A DNA stretch of 64,000 nucleotides from JAYFQF01 sp034927285 (GCA_034927285.1 JAYFQF010000005.1:49919-113918); one strand, 5' to 3'. Shown: positions 33,402 through 42,594, numbered from the stretch's first letter. Notes: generated by a model not told the origin, from the letters alone. Made by a program: numbers and translations.

Positions 33402-34478
33402 TTACGCCGCCTCCTTTTCGCCGGCCCCGCCGGCCTTTTTTTCTCTGACTAAGGAAACTTTATACTGGAGGAAAAACTCGCTGCCCAGCACGAAGAAAAT
33501 AATCAGTCCCTGCAGCATCTGCGCCACGCTGGCGGAGATCCGCATAGAAGTTTCCAGAAAGCTGCCGCCCTGCAGCAGAAGGCCGAACAAGAAGGAAGTC
33601 AGCACCACGCCCGGAGCCGAAAGCCGGCCCAGCCAAGTGGTGATGACGGCGGTGAACCCTAAGCCACCGGTGATATTGGAGTTCAACGTCTTTTCCACGG
33701 CAGAGGCCTGGATCATCCCGGTAACACCGCAAAGGGCCCCGGAAATCAGCATGGTGACCACGATGATCTTCATCACGTTAATGCCGGAGTATTTGGCCGT
33801 GGTCCGGCTTTCGCCGATAACGGCAATTTCATAGCCCAGCTTGGTGCGGGTGAGCAGGACATGGATGATCAGCGCCAGCACCAGGGCGATCACCCAGCCG
33901 ATGTGGATGCCGAGAAAGCCGGGCAGGATGGCGTTGGCATTAAAGGAGGCGATCTTGGGGAAGGCCCCGTCCTTCCAGGGACCGTATTGCAGATAGGTGA
34001 TCCACTTCAGGGCGATATAGTTCAGCATCAGGGTCACCAGGGTTTCGCTGGTATCCAGCCGCGTCTTTAACAGGGCCGGGATCAGGGCCCAGAGGCCGCC
34101 CCAGACTGCCGCCGCGGCAAACATCAGCGGCAGAAGGACAAGGGCGGGAAGCTGTCCGTAATTAAGGGCGATATAAGAAGCGCCAAAGGCCCCCATGGCC
34201 ATCTGCCCCTCTGCCCCGATATTCCAGAATTTCATTTTAAAGGCCACCGCCACGCCCAGGGAAAGGATGGTCAGCGGAATAACTTTGTTAAACATGCCCT
34301 TTACCCGGTAGGCGGAACCCAGGGCGCCGTTGACGATCTGAATATATACCTTAAAGGGGTTATGGCCCATGACCGCCATGACAATCCCGGCGGCGGCCAG
34401 AGCGGCGATAATGGCCGCCAACTGCATCATCAGCTCTTTGCCAAAAGGCGCTTCCGGTTTTCTGGTCAGCTTGATCAT
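33402..34478 (-). CDS. nucleoside-type ABC permease 1 (YufP/NupP-like)
   Basis: Membrane subunit of 358 residues, about ten segments. Family signs are FWNIGAEGQMAMGAFGASYIAL (the NIGAEGQ motif), LVTLMLNYIALKWITYL and the coupling loop YEIAVIGESRTTAKYSGIN. A four-base ATGA overlap joins it to the ATPase gene upstream, showing translational coupling. The C terminus has a short Lys/Gly/Ala tail. Confidence 0.92.
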   Translation of the reverse strand: MIKLTRKPEAPFGKELMMQLAAIIAALAAAGIVMAVMGHNPFKVYIQIVNGALGSAYRVKGMFNKVIPLTILSLGVAVAFKMKFWNIGAEGQMAMGAFGASYIALNYGQLPALVLLPLMFAAAAVWGGLWALIPALLKTRLDTSETLVTLMLNYIALKWITYLQYGPWKDGAFPKIASFNANAILPGFLGIHIGWVIALVLALIIHVLLTRTKLGYEIAVIGESRTTAKYSGINVMKIIVVTMLISGALCGVTGMIQASAVEKTLNSNITGGLGFTAVITTWLGRLSAPGVVLTSFLFGLLLQGGSFLETSMRISASVAQMLQGLIIFFVLGSEFFLQYKVSLVREKKAGGAGEKEAA

Positions 34479-36004
34479 GCGGACGCCTCCTTATCTGCGG
34501 ATTTTTCCCCCAGCATCAAAAGCCCCACCTCTTCTTTGGTCACCCGGCGGGGATCCAGGATATCCATCACCCGCCCGTCATGAATGACCATCAGCCGGTC
34601 GCAGAGGGAAAGCAAAACGTCCAGGTCCTCGCCGATCAGCAGAACCGCCACGCCCCGGCCTTTTTGCTGGTTCAAAATATCATAGACGTTATATGAAGCG
34701 CCGATATCCAGCCCCCGCACCGGATAAGCCGTGATCAGCAGAGAAGGATTCAAATCAACCTCCCGGCCTAAAAGCACCTTCTGAATATTGCCGCCGGAGA
34801 GCTTACGGAGAATATGCTTTACCGAGGGAGTGGAGATATCGAAGCGCTCCACGATCTCCTGGGCCTTGGCCTGGCCGCCGGCCTTATCAATGAAAATCCC
34901 CGGGCTTTTCTGAAAGGTGCGCAGCATAACGTTGGAGATAATGTCCATTCCGCCCACCAGGCCCATGCCCAGGCGGTCTTCCGGCACAAAAGACATGCTG
35001 ACGCCCTTGCGCAGGATCTCGATGGGGCTCAGGCCCAGGATTTCTTCCCCTGCCAGTTTAACGCTGCCGCCGGTGGCCTCATGGAGGCCGGCGATGGTTT
35101 CACAAATTTCCTTCTGGCCGCTGCCGGCGATTCCCGCCACTCCCAGGATCTCGCCGCCGTAGACCTGGAAGCTGGCCTCTCTCAGGGCCGGCAGGCCATG
35201 AGCTCCCATGGCCGACAGGTCTTTTACCTCCAGCACCGGCTTTTCCGACTGTTTTGCCTCGGTCCGCCGGATATTTAAATCGATGGGCCGGCCCACCATC
35301 ATCTCCGTCAGCTGCTGGGCATTGGTCTCGGCGGTTTTGATGGTGCCGATATGACAGCCCCTGCGCAGGATGGTGACCCGGTCGCTGATCTCCATGACCT
35401 CATGAAGCTTGTGGGTAATGATAATAATGGCGCAGCCCTTGGACTTCATATTCCGCAGGATTTCAAAAAGCCGCTGGGTTTCCTGGGGCGTCAGCACCGC
35501 CGTAGGTTCGTCCAGGATCAGTACATTTGCGCCCCGGACCAGCATCTTCACGATCTCCACCGTCTGCTTTTCCCCTACGGACATATTATATATCTTCTCC
35601 TCCGGGTCCAGCTTCAGGCCGTAACCGTCGCAAAGCGCCTTTATTTTCCGGGAAATTTCTTTGCCCTTCAGAAAGAAGGACTTTTCATGGCCGGCGATGA
35701 TATTCTCCTTGGCGGTAAAGACTTCCACCAGTTTAAAATGCTGGTGCACCATGCCGATCCCATGCCGGATGGCTTCCTTAGGCGAAGCAAAGCTCACCTC
35801 CCGGCCGCCGATCAGGATGCTGCCGGCGTCGGGGCTGTAGATCCCTGTCAGCATGTTCATCAGGGTACTTTTTCCGGAGCCGTTTTCTCCTAAAATGGCA
35901 TGAATCTCCCCCCGCTCCACAGAGAGCTGCACATCCCGGTTGGCCTGAACCTGGCCAAAACACTTGCATATGCCCTCCATCCGGACGTAAGCTTCCGAGG
36001 CCAT
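34475..36004 (-). CDS. nucleoside-type ABC ATPase, tandem domains (YufO/NupO-like)
   Basis: Double-cassette ATPase of 509 residues. The first domain has Walker A LGENGSGKSTLMNML (about 36-50), signature MSVGEKQTVEI and Walker B VLILDEPTAVLTPQE. The second starts near 258, with a degenerate P-loop GIAGSGQKEICE and signature LSGGNIQKVLLGREV, the usual asymmetry in this family. The ATG at 36004 follows AAGGGGGG. The gap to the BMP gene holds a partial terminator. Confidence 0.95.
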   Translation of the reverse strand: MASEAYVRMEGICKCFGQVQANRDVQLSVERGEIHAILGENGSGKSTLMNMLTGIYSPDAGSILIGGREVSFASPKEAIRHGIGMVHQHFKLVEVFTAKENIIAGHEKSFFLKGKEISRKIKALCDGYGLKLDPEEKIYNMSVGEKQTVEIVKMLVRGANVLILDEPTAVLTPQETQRLFEILRNMKSKGCAIIIITHKLHEVMEISDRVTILRRGCHIGTIKTAETNAQQLTEMMVGRPIDLNIRRTEAKQSEKPVLEVKDLSAMGAHGLPALREASFQVYGGEILGVAGIAGSGQKEICETIAGLHEATGGSVKLAGEEILGLSPIEILRKGVSMSFVPEDRLGMGLVGGMDIISNVMLRTFQKSPGIFIDKAGGQAKAQEIVERFDISTPSVKHILRKLSGGNIQKVLLGREVDLNPSLLITAYPVRGLDIGASYNVYDILNQQKGRGVAVLLIGEDLDVLLSLCDRLMVIHDGRVMDILDPRRVTKEEVGLLMLGEKSADKEASA

Positions 36005-36107
36005 AGAACCCCCCCTTATCGAAAAGTCTGATTTCCAGGCGCTCCCCCGGCGGCAACAGGGCCTTTGTCCGCCGATAAGCATATAGTTTATTTTATCATA
36101 AGATCAT

Positions 36108-36138
36108 AAAAAAGGGACTGTCTTTTGCAGACAGCCCC
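36108..36138 (-). terminator. intercistronic terminator/attenuator after the BMP gene
   Basis: Minus strand GGGGCTGTCT / AGACAGTCCC followed by TTTTTTATGA. It lies between the lipoprotein gene and the ATPase, and probably lets the binding protein be made in excess. Confidence 0.75.
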
Positions 36139-36176
36139 GAAAAATTCTAACGGTTTTTTCCCAAAAGGTTCAGCGG

Positions 36177-37328
36177 TCAGGAAAGAGAACCGACAACGCC
36201 CTCTACCAGCCATTCCATATTCCAGACTTCCTCTGGGGTCATATCCTTGGCTTTTACCTCGCCGTTTTGGTCTTTGATTTCGCCCTGGAAAGGATCAAAG
36301 GTACCGGCGATGATCTGGGCTTTCACTTCCTCCACTCTCTCGGCGGCGCCTTCCGGAGCCAGAGCAGTCAAGGCGTCGATGTCTACCCAGCCTTTATCCA
36401 TGCCTTCCCAGTAAGCTTCGCCTTTCCAGGTGCCGTCGATGATGGCCTGGACGTTCTGGGTATAGAAATTCGCCCAGTTGAAAACGGCGGCGGTCATATA
36501 GGCGTCGGGAGCCACGTCGGGGGTGGGCACATTGTAGCCGACGCAGTAAGCCCCGGCTTCCTGGGCCGCCAGCTGAACGGTGGTGGAGTCATGGTGCTGG
36601 GCGATGACGTCGCAGCCTTTATTCAGCAGTTCCACAGCGCACTGTTTGGCCGCGGCCACATCGGTCCAGCTGTTTACCAGCATAAATTCCACGGTAGCCT
36701 CAGGATTTACGGAGCGTACGCCCCGGGTGAAGGCGTTCATGCCCCGGATGCACTCGGCAAAAGGCATGGCCATAACATAACCGATTTTATTTGTTTCGGT
36801 CTTCATCCCGGCCACAATGCCGGTGAGATAGCGGGGCTGTTCGATCTTACCCATGTAGGTGCACATGTTTTCGGCGGTCATATAGCCGGTGGCATGGCCA
36901 AAATACAGATCCGGATGGGCCTTGGCCATATTCAGCGTTCCTTCCATATGGCCGAAGCTGGTGGCATAAATCACGTTGCAGCCCAGGTCGATCAGCTCGC
37001 TGATGGCGGTTTCTACCTCGGCGGTGCTTTCGGGTACGTTTTCTTTATACTCGCAGGCGATGCCTTCGGCTTCCAGAGCCAGCCTGCCCTTATCGTGACC
37101 CTCATTGTAGCCGCCGTCCTTGATGTCGCCGATGTAGATAAATCCCACTTTGATGTCTTCCTTAGGGATTCCGGCGGTCTGGCTGCCTTCTCCCTCCGGA
37201 GCGCCGCCCTGGCTTTCTCCTCCGGGCTGGGGCGCCGGCTGCTGCGTTTCATTGCCGCAGCCGCCTAAGGCAAATACGGAGACGATCATCAGCATACACA
37301 AAAGCAGAGCCCATACTTTCTTTTGCAT
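36177..37328 (-). CDS. BMP family ABC transporter substrate-binding lipoprotein
   Basis: Solute-binding lipoprotein of 383 residues, BMP/PnrA type. Signal with lipobox FALGGCGNE (Cys near 24), a Pro/Gly/Glu linker to about 52, then KVGFIYIGDIKDGGYNEGHDKG, CNVIYATSFGHMEGTLNMAKAHPDLYF and CDVIAQHHDSTTVQLAAQEAG. Relatives bind purine nucleosides; BMP proteins with this C-terminal length (TFDPFQGEIKDQNGEVKA) can bind other ligands, so specificity is open. First gene of the four-gene importer. Confidence 0.93.
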   Translation of the reverse strand: MQKKVWALLLCMLMIVSVFALGGCGNETQQPAPQPGGESQGGAPEGEGSQTAGIPKEDIKVGFIYIGDIKDGGYNEGHDKGRLALEAEGIACEYKENVPESTAEVETAISELIDLGCNVIYATSFGHMEGTLNMAKAHPDLYFGHATGYMTAENMCTYMGKIEQPRYLTGIVAGMKTETNKIGYVMAMPFAECIRGMNAFTRGVRSVNPEATVEFMLVNSWTDVAAAKQCAVELLNKGCDVIAQHHDSTTVQLAAQEAGAYCVGYNVPTPDVAPDAYMTAAVFNWANFYTQNVQAIIDGTWKGEAYWEGMDKGWVDIDALTALAPEGAAERVEEVKAQIIAGTFDPFQGEIKDQNGEVKAKDMTPEEVWNMEWLVEGVVGSLS

Positions 37329-37371
37329 TCCTATAACTCCCTCCTCTAACCTCTCGGTGATTGAACAAACC

Positions 37372-37396
37372 CGCCCGGGTATTCTTTGCCCGGGCG
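37372..37396 (-). promoter_or_regulatory. hairpin in the leader of the BMP operon
   Basis: CGCCCGGG / CCCGGGCG, 8-bp arms with a nine-base loop, in the untranslated region before the BMP gene. A TATAAT at about 37410-37416 (minus strand) lies just upstream and may be the -10 box. Function unknown; no known riboswitch was recognised. Confidence 0.4.
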
Positions 37397-37429
37397 TTTT
37401 CCTACAGCTTGATTATAAGTAATTTTTCA

Positions 37430-37463
37430 AAAAAAAGAAACCCCTATTTTCCAAAAGGGGTTT
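37430..37463 (-). terminator. terminator after the small membrane protein
   Basis: Minus strand AAACCCC / GGGGTTT with added pairs, followed by CTTTTTTTT. Confidence 0.85.
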
Positions 37464-37497
37464 CGGAAAAGGCTCCGCCGCCGGGCCTGAGAATCCT

Positions 37498-37740
37498 TCA
37501 GCCTTTCATCATATACCACAAAAAGGAACCCACGATCAGAGCCAGGTCGATCAGCCCAAAAAACAGGTCGTTTTTATAAATGGTAAACACGGCCAGCACG
37601 GCTCCGCCGGCGGCAAAGGCCATCAATCCATAATAAGAGGTCAACAGTCCGCCGTCGGCCAAAAGGTAAACCAACACGGCAAACAGGACGAAAAACAGCG
37701 CCTGGGCGAATTTTACGCTGGGATCCATTTTTAGTCGCAT
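37498..37740 (-). CDS. small membrane protein, unknown
   Basis: An 80-residue protein with two or three hydrophobic stretches (about 12-32, 36-54, 58-76). I recognise no family. The ATG at 37740 follows GAGGGAG by nine bases, and the gene has its own terminator. It is downstream of the giant permease operon, separated by 107 bp, and could be its last gene. Confidence 0.6.
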   Translation of the reverse strand: MRLKMDPSVKFAQALFFVLFAVLVYLLADGGLLTSYYGLMAFAAGGAVLAVFTIYKNDLFFGLIDLALIVGSFLWYMMKG

Positions 37741-37847
37741 CGCCGATTTCTCCCTCAATCAAAATTCTCTCTCTTATTAGACGCACGAAAACCGGCATAT
37801 GTTCCCTTTTTCCCAAAAAATTTATAAATTTTTACAGTTTTTCCTTT

Positions 37848-40193
37848 TCACCGGCCTGCCGCCACCAGAAAGGAGGGCAGCCCGTCATAGTAAAACCCGG
37901 TAAAAAGAACGTTATCACTGGGGGATACAAAGTCGATATGCCAGCAGCGCCGGTCCGTTTCCTTTTCTCCCAGGAGCCGCAAATAAGGGGAAAAGCCGCC
38001 TTCGGTCAGGATGCGGCGGATCGTTTCCCGGTCGCTGATCTCCGTAAGGGAGAGTGAATCGGCGATCCCGGGGCCCAGGGTTTCCGGGAGCTTTTCCTCA
38101 TAAGGCAGTTCCGGATAGCTTTCGGCCGCAGGCCTGTCGTAGCGATCAAGGGTTTTGCTTTGGCCCGCTTCTTTCTGGTTGTAGTTTTCCAGCCAGTAGG
38201 AATATTCTTCGGCGGTACCGAGATAGTTATAGCCTTCATACAGCCGGACCGAGGCCACGGCGCTTTCTTCCGGCAGCATGCTGTCTGCCAGCCCCTGCTC
38301 TTTCAGCCAGGCCAAAGTATTCAGGTAACTGCCGTACACCGGCAGGCTTTCGTAGCGCCGGTCATAACGCAGGTAGTCGGGATCGTCCGGGTTTACCTCA
38401 CCATACCAGCGATTGATTTGTTTCAGCAGATCTTCACTGAAAATCCGGGGATTGATTTTTTGCAGGGCTTCCCATTCCACCTGGGGCAGAACATAGCGCA
38501 GGTTGATGGTGTAAGCCGCCGCCCGTTCCCCGTCCATCTCCGCATAAGCTTCCTCCCAAAGATCCTTCTGGTAGGCGGCCAGAAGGTCCGCCATCTGCCC
38601 GCTTTTCAGCAGGGGAGATTCGATTTCTGAGAACATGCCGCTGCCCACCGTCATCCAGGCGATATCCGAGGGCTGAGCCAGTAAAATCGTATTATTCCTG
38701 ATCCGGCATTCCCGGGACTCCTTCAGCTGGCCGATGAGCTCCGGGTAGTCGGATTCCGTGATCTGATATTGACGGCGCATTACGCTGCCGTCCTTCATGA
38801 CATAGAAGATACTGTCATAGCGGCGCCTATTCCTCAGTTCCTCCCGCCTGCCGACCAGGTTTTCCTGCAGCTTGATCAAAGCCTGGATATTTGCCGGTTC
38901 CTGATACACGTTTTGCATATACATGGTCTCATAAAACTGAGGCGTCACCCGGATGCCCAAGGCCTCCATTTCTTCCAGCGCCGTCAGGGATTCGGCTACG
39001 CCCTGTTCGGAGCGGTTCAGCAGGGCAAAGGCCACCTGATCTGCTTCCGGCAAGCGGCTCTCATAGCCAAATACGTCAAAACGCAGCCCCGTCAGGAAGA
39101 TGATAAAGATCAGGCAATACACCGCAAGTCCCTTCCAGGCGGATAAAATCCGCACGCTTTTTTGCAGCAGCATCTCGGCAATGGCATAGCCCACCACCGC
39201 CCAAAGCAAAAGAGGCCACCAGGAAAGGCTCACTTCCATGATCTCCATGGTCAGGATCCCGCCGCAGAGGCTGACGCAGAAAGTCACGCCATATTTGAAA
39301 ATCGGCCGCAGCACCGGGAAAACGATGATATCACCGGTACTCTCCAAAGGCCGGCGGCGGTAAAGCAGCCAGGCCACCGTCAGGAACAGGACCGTAAGGC
39401 CCGCTAACAACAGGCAATAGGCGCCCCCCAGCGGTTCGTTGTTAAACAGCTTAAAAAAGGGCAAATAGTTAAAATACTCATCCAGAGTGGAGTAGTATGA
39501 GGGGAAGCCGTAAACGGCCAGCTGCAACAGATAAAAGACCACGGTGTAAAGGCCCACGGGCAGAATATTGAAGATCACGGCAAACACCGGCTGAACCAAG
39601 GGCTGGCCGGTGATCATCCCCATCATCACCGCGGAGGAAAAAAAGGTCATGACCATCAAAATATTGCACAGGGCCCACCAAAGCACCTGAGAGGCGGTAT
39701 ATAAAAGGGCAAACTGGCGATAGAACAAAAGCAGCAGGCAAATCCCCGCAACGATCAGGATCGGCGCCAGGATCGCCAGGGCTCCGGTAAGGCAGAGGTT
39801 GGCAAAAAGGCTGCCCCGGTGTAAGGGCAGGCTGTGAAAAAAGTTTACCGCCTTGTTTTCGTTCAGATAGTTAAATAAAACCGCAGCCCATAAAAGGCCG
39901 ATGCCTAAGGTGACGATCATCACCATGGGGTTGCCGAAGGTGCACTCATAAAACCAGGTGCTGGGCTCCGGCGTCATGCCCGCCGCCTGCATCATCCGGC
40001 TGCTGTTCAGGAAGTTTTCCACCTGGCGGGGCCCCTCCACCAACATCAGGAAAGGCACGCTGAAGAACAAGAGGATCGTATTCAGGATCGGCAGCCAGAT
40101 AAAACGCTTGACGGTCAGGAAAGCCAGGGCTTTATTGGGTACCCGGCAGGGGCCTTTTTTCCCGGCCTCAGAGGACAATATTGGCAATGTCAT
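37848..40193 (-). CDS. large ABC-2 type membrane protein of GntR operon 2
   Basis: A 781-residue membrane protein. The N-terminal 370 residues carry about nine to ten membrane segments, starting with FIWLPILNTILLFFSVPFLML and including the loop LNENKAVNFFHSLPLHRGSLF, a variant of the cytoplasmic coupling loop (xxFxxSLPxxR) of YtrA-operon ABC permeases. The remaining 410 residues are soluble and probably outside; I recall this layout as a DUF6449-type permease but am not certain. The ATG at 40193 follows AGGGG and overlaps the ATPase gene by 26 bp. Cargo unknown; relatives act in cell-envelope stress or drug export. Confidence 0.75.
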   Translation of the reverse strand: MTLPILSSEAGKKGPCRVPNKALAFLTVKRFIWLPILNTILLFFSVPFLMLVEGPRQVENFLNSSRMMQAAGMTPEPSTWFYECTFGNPMVMIVTLGIGLLWAAVLFNYLNENKAVNFFHSLPLHRGSLFANLCLTGALAILAPILIVAGICLLLLFYRQFALLYTASQVLWWALCNILMVMTFFSSAVMMGMITGQPLVQPVFAVIFNILPVGLYTVVFYLLQLAVYGFPSYYSTLDEYFNYLPFFKLFNNEPLGGAYCLLLAGLTVLFLTVAWLLYRRRPLESTGDIIVFPVLRPIFKYGVTFCVSLCGGILTMEIMEVSLSWWPLLLWAVVGYAIAEMLLQKSVRILSAWKGLAVYCLIFIIFLTGLRFDVFGYESRLPEADQVAFALLNRSEQGVAESLTALEEMEALGIRVTPQFYETMYMQNVYQEPANIQALIKLQENLVGRREELRNRRRYDSIFYVMKDGSVMRRQYQITESDYPELIGQLKESRECRIRNNTILLAQPSDIAWMTVGSGMFSEIESPLLKSGQMADLLAAYQKDLWEEAYAEMDGERAAAYTINLRYVLPQVEWEALQKINPRIFSEDLLKQINRWYGEVNPDDPDYLRYDRRYESLPVYGSYLNTLAWLKEQGLADSMLPEESAVASVRLYEGYNYLGTAEEYSYWLENYNQKEAGQSKTLDRYDRPAAESYPELPYEEKLPETLGPGIADSLSLTEISDRETIRRILTEGGFSPYLRLLGEKETDRRCWHIDFVSPSDNVLFTGFYYDGLPSFLVAAGR

Positions 40194-41079
40194 AGCCTTC
40201 CCCTCCCAGCTCATAAATGAATACTTCCTCAAGAGTCAGAGGAAGCCAATCCAGCAGCAACGGCTGGCGGCCGTTTATCGCTTCCATGACCTGATGCCGC
40301 TGCCCTTTGATGATCAGCCGCCAGACGCTGCCGAAGACTTCTTTATGCAGTACCCGGAAATCCCGTTCCAGGCCGCTGATGGCTTCCTCGGCCCGCTCCC
40401 CGGCAAAAGCCACCTGAATTTTATATACATTGGACTTGGCGTCGTCCAGGTTTTTTTCCAAAAGCATATGTCCCTGGTTCAGGATGCCCACATGATCGCA
40501 AACATCCTCCAGTTCCCTGAGGTTATGCGAAGATACCAACACCGTCATTTCCCGCTCCGCCACGTCCTGGAGCATCAGGTTCCAAACCTGCCGCCGCATC
40601 ACCGGATCCAGGCCGTCCACCGGTTCGTCCAGGATCATCACATCCGGCATGGCGCAAAGGCCCAGCCAGAAAGCCACCTGTTTTTGCATGCCCTTGGACA
40701 GCCGGATCAGCCGGCGTTTTTCCTCGATGGGAAAGGCTTCTTTCAGTTTTTCAAAGCGCCGGCTGTTCCAGCGGGGATATATGCCGGAATAAAGCTGCGC
40801 CAGATCCTTTAATGTGGCCATGGAGAAATAGTACAGATCGTCGCTGACATAGATCAGCCTCTCCTTCAGGCTCTCATTTTCCCAAACCGGCTGGCCGTCG
40901 ATGGCGATGCTCCCGGAATCGGGACGGAAAATACCGTTCAATATTTTAATCAGCGTGGTTTTACCGGCGCCGTTAGGGCCTACCAGGCCATAGACGCTGG
41001 CTTTTTCCACATGGATGTTCAGATCCCGGATCGCCTGAAAGCCGCCGAAGCTTTTATTGATCCCCTGACCTTTAATCAT
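40168..41079 (-). CDS. ABC transporter ATP-binding protein of GntR operon 2
   Basis: ATPase of 303 residues. Walker A GPNGAGKTTLIKIL (about 35-48), signature LSKGMQKQVAF in place of LSGGQ (about 130), Walker B VMILDEPVDGLDPV and VSSHNLRELEDV are present. A C-terminal extension of about 80 residues follows the cassette, as in YtrB-like proteins. It is flanked by its GntR regulator (8-bp overlap) and the large permease, forming a three-gene exporter unit. Confidence 0.93.
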   Translation of the reverse strand: MIKGQGINKSFGGFQAIRDLNIHVEKASVYGLVGPNGAGKTTLIKILNGIFRPDSGSIAIDGQPVWENESLKERLIYVSDDLYYFSMATLKDLAQLYSGIYPRWNSRRFEKLKEAFPIEEKRRLIRLSKGMQKQVAFWLGLCAMPDVMILDEPVDGLDPVMRRQVWNLMLQDVAEREMTVLVSSHNLRELEDVCDHVGILNQGHMLLEKNLDDAKSNVYKIQVAFAGERAEEAISGLERDFRVLHKEVFGSVWRLIIKGQRHQVMEAINGRQPLLLDWLPLTLEEVFIYELGGEGYDIANIVL

Positions 41080-41476
41080 CTGCCGTTTCCTCCTTTACCC
41101 AGGTAAGCTTTTCTCCCCCATAGGCCTCCGTCACCCAGGCCTGAACCTGGGACAGGGCCACGCCTAAATGCCGCAGCCGGATCACCGGACGGGCCAGCTC
41201 CTTCTGCAGCTCCAGGGCCTGCCGGGCCAGGAGATCGGGGTTTTTTTCCGCCACGAAGTTTCCTTTGCCCCGGACAGAATAAATATATCCCGCAAGCTCC
41301 AGCTCCCGATATGCTTTCTGGATGGTATTCGGATTCACCGTCAGCATGGCGGCCAGATCCCGCACCGAGGGCAGCTGCTGATGGGCCGGCAAAATGCCCC
41401 GAAGCATCAGTTCCTTCAGCTTATCGTGGATCTGTTCATACAGGGGACGGGAATCGCCGTAATCTAACTGGAACAA
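41072..41476 (-). CDS. GntR family regulator, YtrA subfamily (operon 2)
   Basis: Repressor of 134 residues. The winged helix (RPLYEQIHDKLKELMLRGIL, SVRDLAAMLTVNPNTIQKAY, YIYSVRGKGNFV) is followed by a C-terminal helix, with no effector domain. The start is TTG at 41476, seven bases after AAGGAGG; longer in-frame readings run through the promoter. It likely represses its own operon through the palindrome at 41554-41569. Confidence 0.92.
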   Translation of the reverse strand: MFQLDYGDSRPLYEQIHDKLKELMLRGILPAHQQLPSVRDLAAMLTVNPNTIQKAYRELELAGYIYSVRGKGNFVAEKNPDLLARQALELQKELARPVIRLRHLGVALSQVQAWVTEAYGGEKLTWVKEETADD

Positions 41477-41553
41477 GGCGCTTCCTCCTTTTCCCGGCCG
41501 CGGCGCGGACCGCTCTTGGCAGACCGCCGCGAAACCACCGGACAACTGTATCA

Positions 41554-41569
41554 ACTGTCCTAGTACAGT
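41554..41569. promoter_or_regulatory. candidate GntR operator (operon 2)
   Basis: ACTGTCCTAGTACAGT, an inverted repeat with one mismatch, just downstream of the -10 box. An extra ACTGT half-site lies at 41545-41549. Confidence 0.7.
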
Positions 41570-41580
41570 CATTATATAAA

Positions 41581-41609
41581 ATAATACCTCTTCCCCCGGC
41601 CCGGGTCAA
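41581..41609 (-). promoter_or_regulatory. promoter of GntR operon 2
   Basis: Minus strand TTGACC (41604-41609), 17-bp spacer, TATTAT (41581-41586). Confidence 0.75.
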
Positions 41610-41703
41610 CGGATTAATTCTTACAAAACCCGTAAATTTGGCGTAAAAAGACAGACCGGGCTTCTGCCCGGCCTGTCTGCCAAACTCATGCTCAGAGCAG
41701 GCT

Positions 41704-42261
41704 TCAGCTCACCGTTTTCTTTCCTCCGGCCCGGCGTTTCAGCAGCCGTTTCATTATCTTATAAGCCAGCAGTCCCAGCAGAACCCCCAGGAGAGAGCCC
41801 AGCAGCACGTCGCTGGGATAATGGACATAGAGGTACAGGCGGGAAAAAGCGATCAGCGCCGCCAACACCAAGGCGGCGGCTCCCGATTTTTTGTTCCAGT
41901 AAAACAGGGCGCTGGCGGCGGCAAAGGAGGCCTGGCTGTGGCCCGAGGGGAAGGAGAAGTCTAAAGGCGCCTCTACCAGCAGCTTAATTAAGGTATTGGT
42001 ATCATAAGGCCGGACCCGGGCCACCAGGGGTTTTAAGGTCAGGTTAACCACCAGGAGGCTGAAGATCAGCGCCAGGCCCATGGTGGCGCCGATCTTGCGG
42101 GTAGGTCTGTAACACAGCAAAAGCAAAGCCAGCAGGATCCAAAACCAGCCTGAATCGCCTAAAAAAGTGATCCTGGGCATCAGCATATCCAGAAAAGGGC
42201 TGCGGAAGATCTCCTGAATGCCGTCCAAAATGCCGATTTCCCAAAGGTTTAATTCCGCCAT
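41704..42261 (-). CDS. PAP2 family phosphatase
   Basis: Membrane phosphatase of 185 residues with about six segments. The three PAP2 motifs are intact: KPLVARVRP (about 93-101), PSGHSQAS (about 124-131) and SRLYLYVHYPSDV (about 160-172). Such enzymes dephosphorylate undecaprenyl pyrophosphate or phosphatidic-type lipids; which one is not clear here. The ATG at 42261 follows GGAGG; the longer open frame upstream runs through the two tRNA genes and is not coding. Confidence 0.92.
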   Translation of the reverse strand: MAELNLWEIGILDGIQEIFRSPFLDMLMPRITFLGDSGWFWILLALLLLCYRPTRKIGATMGLALIFSLLVVNLTLKPLVARVRPYDTNTLIKLLVEAPLDFSFPSGHSQASFAAASALFYWNKKSGAAALVLAALIAFSRLYLYVHYPSDVLLGSLLGVLLGLLAYKIMKRLLKRRAGGKKTVS

Positions 42262-42384
42262 GGTTCCTCCCCGTTTTCTCATCAGGATCAGACTGTAAAA
42301 GCAGAACGCTAAACTGCCCTTCACCAAAAACCGCCGTGGCAAGCTTTCCTTGATATTCGTGGATAATTGAAATTTATTGATCAT

Positions 42385-42422
42385 AGAAAGAACGCACCGA
42401 AGGCAAAGTGTCCTCGGTGCGC
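42385..42422 (-). terminator. terminator of the tRNA unit
   Basis: Minus strand CGCACCGAGG / CCTTCGGTGCG followed by TTCTTTC, about 12 bp downstream of tRNA-Val. Confidence 0.8.
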
Positions 42423-42433
42423 TTATCCTTTTA

Positions 42434-42509
42434 TGGTGGGCGGTGACGGGATCGAACCGCCGACATCTTGCTTGTAAGGCAAGCGCTCTCCCAGCTGAGC
42501 TAACCGCCC
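42434..42509 (-). tRNA. tRNA-Val (anticodon TAC)
   Basis: 76 nt including an encoded CCA. Acceptor GGGCGGT pairs with ACCGCCC; the D-arm has AGCTCAGCTGGGAGAGC, the anticodon arm CTTGC-CTTACAA-GCAAG gives TAC, and the T-arm has GGTTCGATCCC. It is second in a two-tRNA transcript. Confidence 0.97.
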
Positions 42510-42518
42510 GGGACCAAA

Positions 42519-42594
42519 TGGTGAGCCATCCGCGACTCGAACGCGGGACACCCTGATTAAAAGTCAGGTGCTCTGCCAACTGAGCTAATGGCTC
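42519..42594 (-). tRNA. tRNA-Lys (anticodon TTT)
   Basis: 76 nt including CCA. Acceptor GAGCCAT/ATGGCTC, D-arm AGCTCAGTTGGCAGAGC, anticodon arm CCTGA-CTTTTAA-TCAGG, T-arm GTTCGAGTC. It is first in the transcript. Confidence 0.97.

Noticed and set aside
35643..35656. Noc-site-like ATTTTCCGGGAAAT inside the nucleoside ATPase gene
   Set aside because: One mismatch in the core breaks the palindrome and it lies in conserved coding sequence, so chance is likely.
36267..37268. 333-codon open frame antisense to the BMP lipoprotein gene
   Set aside because: His/Gly-rich shadow translation without a start signal, opposite a well-supported gene.
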